A stretch of DNA of 64,000 nt, from assembly GCF_902167145.1 (NCBI RefSeq), contig NC_050096.1:199284566-199348565 (forward strand). The letters run 5' to 3'. Source of the stretch: Zea mays (taxonomy: Eukaryota; Streptophyta; Magnoliopsida; Poales; Poaceae). Positions 55,055 through 64,000 of the stretch are shown piece by piece (position 1 is the first letter of the stretch; every line of letters starts with the position of its first letter). Under the pieces are notes generated by a model. That model was not told where the DNA came from. It made no database searches and saw only the letters and a program-made list of their open reading frames with translations. The translations under genes were made by a program, and so were the position numbers.

Positions 55055-56365
55055 TGAAAGGGAATTAGGCCTACACCTAGTCCCTAATTAATTTTGGTGG
55101 TTGAATTGCCCAACACAAATAATTGGACTAACTAGTTTGCTCAAGTGTATAGATTATACAGGTGTAAAAAGTTCACACTCGGCCAATAAAAAGATCAAGT
55201 TTTGGATTCAACAAAGGAGCAAAGAGGCAACCGAAGGCACCTCTGGTCTGGGGGCACCGGACTGTCCGGTGTACACCGGACAGTGTCCGGTGCACCAGAG
55301 GACTCCAACTCAAACTGGCCACCTTCGGGAATTTCCAGAGGCACTCGCGCTATAATTCACCGGACTGTCCGGTGTACACCAGACAGTGTCCGGTGCGCCA
55401 AGGAGGAGCGGCTTCAGGAACTCGCCTGCTTCGGAAATCTCCAACGGCTAGTCCGCTATAATTCACCGGACATGTCCGGTGTGCACCGGACTGTCCGGTG
55501 CAACTCCGGAGCAACGGCTATTCGGCGCCAACGGCTACCTGCGACGCATTTATTGCGCGCTCTACGCGCGCAGAAGACAGGCGCGCCCATACTGGCGCAC
55601 CGGACAAGGAACAGTGCATGTCCGGTGTGCACCGGACATCCAGGCGGGCCCACAAGTCAGGAGCTCTAACGATCAGAATCCAACGGCAGTGATGACGTGG
55701 CAGGGGCACCGGACATGTCCGGTGTGCACCGGACTGTCCGGTGCGCCATCGAACAGACAGCCTCCACCAACGGTCAAGTTTGGTGGTTGGGGCTATAAAT
55801 ACCCCAACCACCCCCACATTCATTGCATCCAAGTTTTCCACTTCTCAACCACTTACAAGAGCTAGGCATTCAATTCTAGACACACCAAAGTGATCAAATC
55901 CTCTCCAATTCCACACAAGGCTTTAGTGATTAGTGAGAGAGATTTGCCGTGTTCTTTTGAGCTCTTGCGCTTGGATTGCTTCTTTTCTTTCTCACTTGCT
56001 CTTGTGATCAACACTCAATTGTAATCAAGGCAAGAGGCACCAATTGTGTGGTGGCCCTTGCGGGGAAGTTTTATTCCCGGCTTTGATTTGAGAAGAGAAG
56101 CTCACTCGGTCCGAGGGATCGTTTGAGAGAGGGAAGGGTTGAAAGAGACCCAGCCTTTGTGGCCTCCTCAACGGGGAGTAGGTTTGAGAGAACCGAACCT
56201 CGGTAAAACAAATCCGCGTGTCTCACTTCACTATTCGCTTGCGATTTGTTTTGTGTCCTCTCTTGCGGACTTGATTATATTTCTAACGCTAACCCGGCTT
56301 GTAGTTGTGATTATTTTTGAAAATTTCAGTTTCGCCCTATTCACCCCCCCTCTAGGCGACTTTCA
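55055..56365 (+). repeat. Copia C 3' LTR (1,311 bp)
   Basis: It is the direct partner of 46940-48232, with an extra palindrome half (GGACTGTCCGGTGTACACC near 55364) and one base fewer in the C-run before the end. It ends GGCGACTTTCA at 56365. Confidence 0.93.
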
Positions 56366-56370
56366 GGACC

Positions 56371-58806
56371 GACGAGGTCCAGACCCCACACAGCAAAGGG
56401 CCAGGTGATGGGTATCGTCTGCAGAGCCTGAGCGGGCAGGTGGGTCTGCTTCGCATAGAATTGACACCCTTCGCAGGTGCGGACAATTCTAGTAGCGTCG
56501 GCCACCGCCGTTGGCCAGTAGAAGCCTTGCCGGAAAGCATTCCCGACGAGGGCTCAGGGCGCTGCATGATGGCCGCAAGCCCCCGAGTGTATCTCTTGCA
56601 GGAGTTCCTGACCTTCGGCGATGGAGATGCATCGCTGGAGGATGCCCGAGGGACTACGGTGGTAGAGCTCCTTCCCATCGCCCAGCAGGACGAACGACTT
56701 GGCGCGTCACGCTATCCGCCGAGCCTCGGCTCGGTCGAGGGGCAGCTCTCCTTGGCGGAGATATTGCAGGTACGGGGTCTGCCAATCTCGATCAGGCGTG
56801 GCCCCGCTCCGCTCCTCCTCGATGTGCATCGCCTCGCCCTCGGGGGCCGAGGGTACCTCGGGCTGAACCGAGGACGCCTCGGGCTGGACCGAGGATGCCT
56901 CGGGCTGGACCGAGGGTGCCTCGGGCTCGGGCGTGTCGTTGATCTTGACGGAGGGCTGATGCAGATCCCGGGAGAAGACGTCTGGGGGAATCGTTGTTCG
57001 CCCCGAGGCTATTTTTGCCAGCTCGTCCGCAATCTCGTTGTAGCGCCGAGCGATGTGGTTAAGCTCGAGCCCGTAGAACTTGTCTTCCAGGCGCCGAACC
57101 TCATCGCAGTAGGCCTCCATCTTCGGGTCGCGGCAGTGGGAGTTCTTCATGACTTGGTCGATGACGAGCTGCGAGTCGCCGCGAGCGTCGAGGCGTCGGA
57201 CCCCTAGCTCGATGGCGATTCGCAATCCGTTGATCAGAGCTTCGTACTCAGCCACATCGTTGGACGCCGGGAAATGGAGGCGTAGCACGTAGCGTAGGTG
57301 TTTCCCAAGGGGCGAGATGAAGAGCAGGCCCGCGCCGGCTCCCGTCTTCATCAGCGACCCGTCGAAAAACATGGTCCAGAGCTCCGATTGGATCGGAGCC
57401 GTCGGCAGCTGGGTGTCGACCCATTCGGCTACGAAGTCCGCCAATACCTGGGACTTGATGGCCTTCCGAGGCGCGAACGAGATGGTCTCACCCATGATTT
57501 CCACCGCCCACTTTGCGATCCTGCCTGAGGCCTCTCGGCACTGGATGATCTCCCCCAGGGGGAAGGATGACACCACAGTTACCGGGTGAGACTCGAAGTA
57601 GTGTCGCAACTTCCGCCTCGTCAGGATCACTGCGTACAGCAGCTTCTGTACTTGTGGGTAGCGGATCTTGGTTTCGGACAGTACCTCGCTGACGAAGTAA
57701 ACTGGCCTCTGAACGGGCAATGCATGCCCCTCTTCTTGCCTCTCGACCACAATCGCGGCGCTAACCACCTGAGTGGTCGCGGTGACGTAGACCAAGAGGG
57801 CTTCTCCATCAGCTGGGGGTACCAAGATAGGCGCCTTGGTGAGGAGCGCCTTCAGGTCCCCGAGAGCTTCCTCGGTCTCAGGGGTCCAAGTGAAGCACTC
57901 GGCCTTCCTTAACAGGCGGTACAGAGGCAGACCTCTTTCGCCGAGGCATGAGATGAACCGGCTCAGGGCCGCGAGACATCCCATGACCCTCTGTACACCT
58001 TTTAAGTCCTTGATGGGCCCCATGTTGGTGATGGCCGCGATCTTCTCCGGGTTGGCTTCGATGCCCCGCTCGGAGACGATGAACCCCAAGAGCATGCCTC
58101 GGGGCACCCCGAAGACACACTTCTCGGGATTGAGCTTGACGCCTTTCGCTTTGAGACATCGGAATGTCACTTCAAGGTCGGAGAGGAGGTTGGAAGCCTT
58201 CCTTGTCTTGACTACGATGTCATCGACGTAGGCCTCGACTGTGCGACCGATGTGTTCGCCGAACACATGGTTCATGCACCGCTGGTACGTCGCGCCCGCA
58301 TTCCTCAAACCGAACGGCATGGTGACATAGTAGTACATGCCGAAGGGCGTGATGAAAGAAGTCGCGAGTTGGTCGGACTCTTTCATCCGGATTTGGTGAT
58401 ACCCTGAGTAGGCATCGAGGAAGGACAGGGTTTCGCACCCAGCAGTGGAATCCACGATTTGATCGATGCGAGGTAGAGGGTAGGGAACCTTCGGACATGC
58501 TTTGTTGAGACCAGTGTAGTCTACACACATCCGCCATTTCCCCCCTTTCTTTCTCACAAGCACAGGGTTGGCAAGCCATTCGAGATGGAATACCTCTTTG
58601 ATGAACCCTGCTGCCATTAGCTTGTGGATCTCCTCGCCTATCACTCTGCGCTTCTCCTCGTCGAATCGGCACAGAGGCTGCCTCACGGGTCGGGCTCCGG
58701 CCCGAATATCCAGCGAGTGCTCGGTGACATCCCTCGGTATGCCGGGCATGTCCAAGGGACTCCACGCAAAGACGTCGGCGTTTGCGCGGAGAAAGTCGAC
58801 GAGCAC
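56371..58806 (-). pseudogene. pol: Gypsy Pol: RT, RNase H, archaeal-type RNase H and start of integrase
   Basis: The frame continues from the Gag-protease frame after a TAG at 58815-58813. RT shows VRKKGGKWRMCVDY, LDAYSGYHQI, MPFGLRNAGATYQR and the catalytic YVDDIVVKT near residue 195. The first RNase H domain follows (residues about 310-430). A second, archaeal-type RNase H follows (FFDGS near residue 480, NDVAEYEALINGL, GDSQLVI). The frame is stopped at TGA 56709-56707 and again at 56556-56554, both where CGA (Arg) is expected. Between them and up to 56371 lies the integrase zinc-binding region (HSGACGHH, CEGCQFY) and the first catalytic Asp. Copia C interrupts right after GLDLVGP. Confidence 0.88.
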
Positions 58807-58812
58807 TGCTTC

Positions 58813-61800
58813 CTATTTGGGGCCGAGCCCGGAACCGATCCGGATCTGCTTGGAGGTGTCGCCACTGGGGTCGAGAGGGACGACCTTAACCGTCTCCGCT
58901 GGCTCGAAGTTGCCGGCATGTCGCTTCACGTCTGGCACCTCTTTGGAGAGGTTCTCCAGGTCGGCGATGAGGGCCTCGGACTCGGCGAGGGCCTCGGTGT
59001 ACTCCACGCACTCCACGTCGCATTTGAACGCGTGTTTGTACGTGGGGCCGACGGTGATGACCCCGTTGGGGCCCGGCATCTTGAGCTTCAGGTAGGTGTA
59101 GTTGGGGACGACCATGAACTTCGCGTAGCATGGCCTCCCCAGCACCGCGTGGTAGGTTCCTCGGAACCCGACCACCTCGAACGTCAAAATCTCCCTTCGG
59201 AAGTTGGAGGGCGTTCCGAAGTAGACGGGAAGGTCGAGCCGTCCGAGGGGCTGGACGCGCTTCCCAGGAATGATCCCGTGGAAGGGCGCAGCGCCTGCTC
59301 GGACGGAGGACAGATCGACGCGCAGGAGCCTGAGGATCTCGGCGTAGATGATGTTGAGGCAGCTGCCCCCATCCATCAGGACCTTGGTGAGCCTGACGTC
59401 GCCGACGATGGGGTCGACGACGAGCGGGTATTTCCCCGGGCTCGGCACGTGGTCGGGGTGGTCAGCTTGGTCGAAGGTGATGGGCTTGTCGGACCAGTCC
59501 AGGTAGACTGGCGCCGCCACCTTCACCGAGCAGACCTCCCGGCGCTCTTGCTTGCGATGCCGAGCCGAGGCATTCGCCGCATGCCCTCCGTAGATCATGA
59601 AGCAGTCGCGGACCTCGGGGAACTCTCCTGCTTGGTGATCTTCCTTTTTGTCGTCGTCGCGGGCCCTGCCACCCTCCGCAGGTGGCCCGGCCTTGTGGAA
59701 GTGGCGCCGAAGCATGACGCACTCCTCGAGGGTGTGCTTGACGGGCCCCTGATGGTAGGGGCACGGCTCCTTGAGCATCTTGTCGAAGAGGTTAGCACCT
59801 CCGGGGGGCTTCCGAGGGTTCTTGTACTCGGCGGCGGCGACAAGGTCCGCGTCGGCGGCGTCGCGTTTCGCTTGCGACTTCTTCTTGCCTTTCTTCTTGG
59901 CGCCGCGCGGAGTAGACGCCTCGGGAGCCTCTTCCGACGGGCGGCCCTGGGGCTGCTTGTCCTTTCGGAAGATGGCCTCGACCGCCTCCTGGCCAGAGGC
60001 GAACTTGGTGGCGATGTCCATCAGCTCGCTCGCCCTGGTGGGGGTCTTGCGACCCAACTTGCTCACCAGGTCGCGGCAGGTGGTGCCGGCAAGGAACGCG
60101 CTGATGACATCTGAGTCGGTGATGTTGGGCAGCTCGGTGCGCTGCTTCGAGAATCGCCGGATGTAGTCCCGAAGAGACTCTCCCGGCTGTTGCCGGCAGC
60201 TTCGGAGGTCCCAGGAATTCCCGGGGCGCACGTACGTGCCCTGGAAATTGCCGGCGAAGGCTTGGACCAAATCATCCCAGTTGGAGATCTGCCCCGGAGG
60301 CAGGTGCTCCAACCAGGCGCGAGCAGTGTCGGAGAGGAACAGGGGGAGGTTGCGGATGATGAGGTTGTCATCGTCCGTTCCACCCAGTTGGTAGGCCAGG
60401 CGGTAGTCTGCGAGCCACAGTTCCGGTCTCGTTTCCCCCGAGTACTTTGTGATAGTAGTCGGGGGTCGGAACCGGGCCGGGAACGGCGCCCGTCGGATGG
60501 CCCGATTGAAGGCCTGCGGACCGGGTGGTTCGGGCGAGGGACTCCGATCCTCCCCGCTGTCGTAGCGTCCCCCACGCCTGGGGTGGTAGCCTCGGCGCAC
60601 CCTTTCGTCGAGGTGAGCCCGACGGTCGCGACGATGGTGCTCGTTGCCGAGGTGGCCCGGGGCCGCAGGCGCGGTGTTGCGCGTGCGCCCGGTGTAGACC
60701 GAGGCTTCCCGCATGAATCGGGAAGTCGCGGCATGAGGTTCCGAGGGGTATCCCTGCCTTCGGGAGGCAGAGCTCTCGGCCCGTCGGGCCGCAGCGCCTT
60801 CCAGAAGATTCTTGAGCTCTCCCTGGATTCGCCGACCCTCGGTGGTTGATGGCTCCGGCATCGCGCGGAGGAGCATCGCCGCGGCTGCCAGGTTCTGACC
60901 GACCTCGCTGGATGCGGGTGGCGGCCTGACCCTGACGTCGTTGGCGACGCGGTGCTGGAAACCCTTGGGCAGGTGACGTATTTCTCCGGCCGGGGGCTGG
61001 CCCGCCCATACCTGCCCGACGTCCCGGCGGATCGACTCGAGCGCTCCTGCTCCCTCGTCGAGCCTGGCCTGCGCCCCGCGGACTTGCTCGAGCTGTGGGT
61101 CGTGACCCCCCGCCGGAACGGGGACCACAGCTAGCTCCCGCGGGATGTCGGCGCGAGGCACCGGCCTAGGGAGATCACCGTCCTCCGGCATGCCGAGGTG
61201 GTTGCCTTTGGAGGGATCCCCTAGCTCGACGTGGAAACATTCGCGGCTCGGGCCGCAGTCCTCGTCGTCAAGGCTGCGGCTACCGTCGGAATAGTCGGAG
61301 AGGCAGTAGTCACATGCGGTCATAAAGTCCCGCATGGCACTGGGGTTGCCAAATCCAGAGAAATCCCAGCGGATGCTGGGATCGTCATCTTCCTCGGACC
61401 CGGAGGGCCCGTAGGTCGAGACGTCCGTCAATCGGTCCCAAGGCGACCGCATACGAAACCCCAGAGGGGTTGCACTCGCCTCAACGAGAGCGCCCGCCAA
61501 AGCAAGGTCGCTAGGCAGGTTGAGGCCGAGTCGAAATGACGTAGGATGGGAATCAGTCAGTACCTTTTGGTCGACGAGGAGCGACATAGTCACGTCGGGG
61601 ACTGCTTGCGCCGTCGTCTTAGGTACGAGGGCGACGTCCTGCAGGCCCTCCGCGAGCGCGCTGGCGTCGTCCACTTGCTCGGGATTGGCGTGTCGCGGGG
61701 GGACGGCGCTCGCCTTCGTCTCAAACGCGAGGTCGACGCCCGACGCGCCCCCCGTTGGGGCGCTGGGGACGTCGATTCGCTCGACAGCCGACGAAGCACG

Positions 61801-62061
61801 GCCTCCCGCTCGGCCTTGGTTGCCCCACCTCCTCCTCCGTTGGCGGGGGAGAGGACGGGGCGAGCTCGAATGTTGTTCTTCCACCATGCGGGGAAGATGT
61901 CGTCGATTCCGCCGCCGGCGGGCGGGTTGTCGGCCGCCATTGTCGTCGTCGCGCGGCGGTGGAAGGAGTATCATGTCGTAGCTGCCGTCGAGGGACATGA
62001 ACTCAAGACTCCCGAAATGGAGCACCGTCCCGGGTTGGAGAGGTTGTTGGAGACTGCCCAT
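58813..62061 (-). CDS. gag: Gypsy Gag-protease (1,082 aa)
   Basis: The start is the ATG only 60 bases inside the 5' LTR. The first 450 residues are charged and low complexity. The Retrotrans_gag capsid domain spans about residues 505-650 (ARAWLEHLPPGQISNW, ESLRDYIRRFSKQRTELP). A Lys-rich stretch and a Cys/His segment (CPYHQGPVKHTLEEC) follow. The aspartic protease motif MDGGSCLNIIYAE is near residue 895 and the FEVVGFRGTYHAVLGRP element downstream completes the protease. The frame ends at TAG 58815-58813. RT continues in the same frame directly after, so this TAG is probably a CAG-to-TAG change in what was one Gag-Pol frame rather than a natural stop. Confidence 0.85.
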   Translation of the reverse strand: MGSLQQPLQPGTVLHFGSLEFMSLDGSYDMILLPPPRDDDNGGRQPARRRRNRRHLPRMVEEQHSSSPRPLPRQRRRRWGNQGRAGGRASSAVERIDVPSAPTGGASGVDLAFETKASAVPPRHANPEQVDDASALAEGLQDVALVPKTTAQAVPDVTMSLLVDQKVLTDSHPTSFRLGLNLPSDLALAGALVEASATPLGFRMRSPWDRLTDVSTYGPSGSEEDDDPSIRWDFSGFGNPSAMRDFMTACDYCLSDYSDGSRSLDDEDCGPSRECFHVELGDPSKGNHLGMPEDGDLPRPVPRADIPRELAVVPVPAGGHDPQLEQVRGAQARLDEGAGALESIRRDVGQVWAGQPPAGEIRHLPKGFQHRVANDVRVRPPPASSEVGQNLAAAAMLLRAMPEPSTTEGRRIQGELKNLLEGAAARRAESSASRRQGYPSEPHAATSRFMREASVYTGRTRNTAPAAPGHLGNEHHRRDRRAHLDERVRRGYHPRRGGRYDSGEDRSPSPEPPGPQAFNRAIRRAPFPARFRPPTTITKYSGETRPELWLADYRLAYQLGGTDDDNLIIRNLPLFLSDTARAWLEHLPPGQISNWDDLVQAFAGNFQGTYVRPGNSWDLRSCRQQPGESLRDYIRRFSKQRTELPNITDSDVISAFLAGTTCRDLVSKLGRKTPTRASELMDIATKFASGQEAVEAIFRKDKQPQGRPSEEAPEASTPRGAKKKGKKKSQAKRDAADADLVAAAEYKNPRKPPGGANLFDKMLKEPCPYHQGPVKHTLEECVMLRRHFHKAGPPAEGGRARDDDKKEDHQAGEFPEVRDCFMIYGGHAANASARHRKQERREVCSVKVAAPVYLDWSDKPITFDQADHPDHVPSPGKYPLVVDPIVGDVRLTKVLMDGGSCLNIIYAEILRLLRVDLSSVRAGAAPFHGIIPGKRVQPLGRLDLPVYFGTPSNFRREILTFEVVGFRGTYHAVLGRPCYAKFMVVPNYTYLKLKMPGPNGVITVGPTYKHAFKCDVECVEYTEALAESEALIADLENLSKEVPDVKRHAGNFEPAETVKVVPLDPSGDTSKQIRIGSGLGPK

Positions 62062-62121
62062 CTAGAGCTTGACGGGAAACTGCTCGTCAACACGCAGCGT
62101 GCCCCTACCTGGTGCACCAAC

Positions 62122-64000
62122 TGTCGGCGTCTCGAGACCGGGGGGTCCCTCAGGCCGACGAGTGAGTGTGCTGCGTGCCCCAGCCCAGATGGGTCGAGCG
62201 CGTGGGCGAGCACGAAGGGGGGAAGCGAGGTGGCCGGAGACGGGCGTGAGAGAGGTGGAAATCCCGCGGCCTTCGTGTTCGTCCCATGCCCAGGTCGGGT
62301 GCGCTTGCAGTAGGGGGTTACAAGCGTCCACGCGGGTGAGGGAAGCGAGCGGGCCCAAGAGAGCGCCTGCCCCGTCCTCGTCCCCGCGCGGCCAACCTTC
62401 TCTAAGAAGGCCCTGGTCCTTCCTTTTATAGGCGTAAGGAGAGGATCCAGGTGTACAATGGGGGTGTAGCAGAGTGCTACGTGTCTAGCGGGGGGAGAGC
62501 TAGCGCCCTAAGTACATGCCAATGTGGCAGCCGGAGAGATCTTGGCACCCAGCTGGTGGGATGTCGTGGCTGTCGGAGGAGCAACGGAGCCTGACAGAGG
62601 GACAGCTGTCGGAGCGGTCGGGTCCTTGCTGACGTCCCCGTGCTTCCGTAAGGGAGCTGAGAGCCACCGTCGTCACTGGGCTAGCGGGGCGCCATCATTG
62701 CCTATCTGGCGGAGCTAGCCAGATGGGACACCGGTCTTGTTCTTTGTGGCCCGAGTCGGCTCGGGGTAGAGTGATGATGGCGCTTCCTGTTGACGTGGCA
62801 GGCCTGTGCCCTAGGTCGGGCGACGTGGAGGCTCCTCCGAAGCCGGGGTCGAATCTGTCTTCCATGGCCGAGGCCGAGCCCGAGCTCCTGGGTCGGGCGA
62901 GGCGGAGGTTGTTCGGCAGAGGCCAGGGCGGAGTCCGAGCCCTGGGGTCGGGCGAAGCGGAGTTCGCCGTCTTCCGAGGCCTTAGCCTGAGTCCGAGCCC
63001 TGGGTCGGGCAGAGCGGAGTTCGCCGTCTTCCGGGGCCTTAGCCCGTGTCCGAGCCCTGGGTCGGGCGGAGCGGAGTTCGCCGTCTTCCGGGGCCTTAGC
63101 CCGAGTCCGAGCCCTGGGTCGGGCGGAGCGGAGTTCGTCGTCTTCCGGGGCCTTAGCCCGAGTCCGAGCCCTGGGTCGGGCGGAGTTCGCCGTCTTCTGG
63201 GCTTTAGCCCGAGTCCGAGCCCTGGGTCGGGCGGAGCGGAGTTCGCCGTCTTCCGGGGCGTTAGCCCGAGTCCGAGCCCTGGGTCGGGCGGAGCGGAGTT
63301 CGCCGTCTTCCGGGGCCTTAGCCCGAGTCCGAGCCCTGGGTCGGGCAGAGCGGAGTTCGCCGTCTTCCGAGGCCTTAGCCCGAGTCCGAGCCCTGGGCCG
63401 GGCGGAGTTCGCCGTCTTCCGGGGCTTTAGCCCGAGTCCGAGCCCTGGGTCGGGCGGAGCGGAGTTCGCCGTCTTCCGGGGCTTTAGCCCCAGTCCGAGC
63501 CCTAGGTCGGGCGGAGCGGAGTTCGTCGTCTTCCGGGGCTTTAGCCCGAGTCCAAGCCTTGGGTCGGGCGGAGCAGAGTTCGCCGTCTTCCGGGGCTGAG
63601 CCCGAGTCCGAGCCCTGGGTCGGGCGGAGCTTCCTATGGCGCCTTTGGCAAGGCCTGACTGCCTGTCAGTCTCACTCTGTCAAGTGGCACTGCAGTCGGA
63701 GTGGCGTAGGCGGCGCTGTCCTTCTGTCAGACCAGTCAGTGGAGCGGCGAAGTGACGGCGGTCACTTCGGCTCTGCCGGAGGGCGCGTGTCAGGATAAAG
63801 GTGTCAGGCCACCTTTGCGTTAAATGCTCCTGCGACTCGGTTGGTCGGCGCGACGATTTAGTCAGGGTTGCTTCTTAGCGAAGGCAAGGCCTCGGGCGAG
63901 CCAGAGATGTGTCCGCCGTTAAAGGGGGGCCTCGGGCGAGACAGAAACCCCTCGGGGTCGGCTGCCCTTGCCCGAGGCTAGGCTCGGGCGAGGCGTGATC
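62122..64000 (-). repeat. Gypsy 5' LTR, truncated by the window end
   Basis: It starts TGTCGGCGTCTCGAGACC on the plus strand, like 40269, and covers 1,879 bp of an expected ~2,060. It includes 13 copies of the 57-bp unit (about 62930-63625). The 60 bases inside it (62062-62121) form a very short leader. The primer site should lie there (minus-strand TGGTGCACCAGG near 62110-62119), but its tRNA is not identified. Confidence 0.88.

Larger units (their letters stand above)
46940..56365 (+). mobile_element. Copia C: full-length Sirevirus in the Gypsy integrase, 9,426 bp
   Basis: LTRs are at 46940-48232 and 55055-56365, with GGACC duplications at 46935-46939 and 56366-56370. The primer site TGGTATCAGAGC is at 48235-48246. 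It has the same gene order as Copia A and B. Gag has one nonsense codon and Pol is open throughout. LTRs are nearly identical apart from a roughly 19-bp loss in a palindrome of the 5' copy and a few substitutions, so insertion was recent and later than the Gypsy. Confidence 0.95.
40269..64000 (-). mobile_element. Ty3/gypsy element, Tat lineage, minus strand, right LTR cut by window end
   Basis: LTRs start TGTCGG and end CCGACA, at 40269-42331 (3' LTR) and from 62122 onward (5' LTR, running off the window). The left flank CCAAT (40264-40268) should recur beyond the right LTR. Gene order on the minus strand is Gag-protease, RT, RNase H, a second archaeal-type RNase H, integrase. That extra RNase H is the known mark of the Tat lineage, as is a long non-coding stretch between integrase and the 3' LTR (42332-46111). 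Copia C is inserted in the integrase. The polyprotein has at least three nonsense codons (58813-58815, 56707-56709, 56554-56556), so it is non-functional apart from the insertion. I do not assign a named maize family. Confidence 0.92.

Noticed and set aside
58624..60114. 496-residue plus-strand frame
   Set aside because: It is the antisense shadow of the GC-rich Gypsy Gag-protease frame and has no recognisable domain.
62723..63430. 235-residue frame with a 19-residue repeat
   Set aside because: It is the reading of a 57-bp LTR tandem repeat. The twin LTR has units of other length that break the frame.

Overview
The window is nuclear DNA of a grass, almost certainly maize (Zea mays) or a close relative. 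It is mostly nested transposable elements, with one intact host gene: a five-exon protein S-acyltransferase (DHHC palmitoyltransferase, 435 aa) on the minus strand at 34093-37662. The maize call rests on three Ty1/copia Sireviruses of the Opie/Ji type, a Tat-lineage Ty3/gypsy element, a CCCGTCGGC-type CACTA element, Tourist-like MITEs and a tRNA-derived SINE. No rRNA, tRNA or CRISPR was seen.

Layout. 1-4342 is low-copy non-coding DNA with one Tourist-like MITE. 4351-30219 is a four-layer nest whose steps are marked by target-site duplications (TSDs). A ~357-bp hAT-like element (TSD GTTCTAGA/GTTCTATA) received a CACTA element (4385-29688, TSD TCC, ~6.5 kb without its inserts) and a foldback MITE (TSD ACATCAAT). 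The CACTA then received Copia A (5131-14380, plus strand, TSD CCCAC) and Copia B (19303-28808, minus strand, TSD GTACG). 30240-31890 is a decayed LINE. 31891-34092 is low-copy DNA with a second Tourist-like MITE. The acyltransferase gene follows, with a SINE in its first intron. 38100-40268 is the left part of a PIF/Harbinger element whose transposase carries a single-base frameshift. From 40269 to beyond the window end lies a Tat-type Gypsy element on the minus strand, with its integrase split by Copia C (46940-56365, plus strand, TSD GGACC).

How the parts relate. The three Sireviruses share one plan: 1.2-1.3-kb LTRs full of CACCGGAC/GTCCGGTG palindromes, an initiator-Met tRNA primer site, a Gag with zinc knuckle and coiled coil, a protease-integrase-RT-RNase H Pol, and a 3' spacer with repeated GGGGGAGA-like polypurine motifs. 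Each has exactly one nonsense codon that I can see: A in Pol, B in Pol, C in Gag. The set could therefore still supply intact Gag and Pol in trans. In all three copies both the gag and pol frames are closed by stops at the gag-pol junction, and a 136-nt GT...AG segment spans that junction so that its removal would fuse Gag to Pol in frame. This is the most interesting testable idea in the window. The CACTA transposase genes are fused by an internal deletion and carry stops. The Gypsy polyprotein is dead, with all three visible stops explicable as C-to-T changes.

I see no unknown enzymatic system here. The value lies in the exact nesting record, the gag-pol junction, the hairpin-forming CACTA termini and the LTR palindrome instability.
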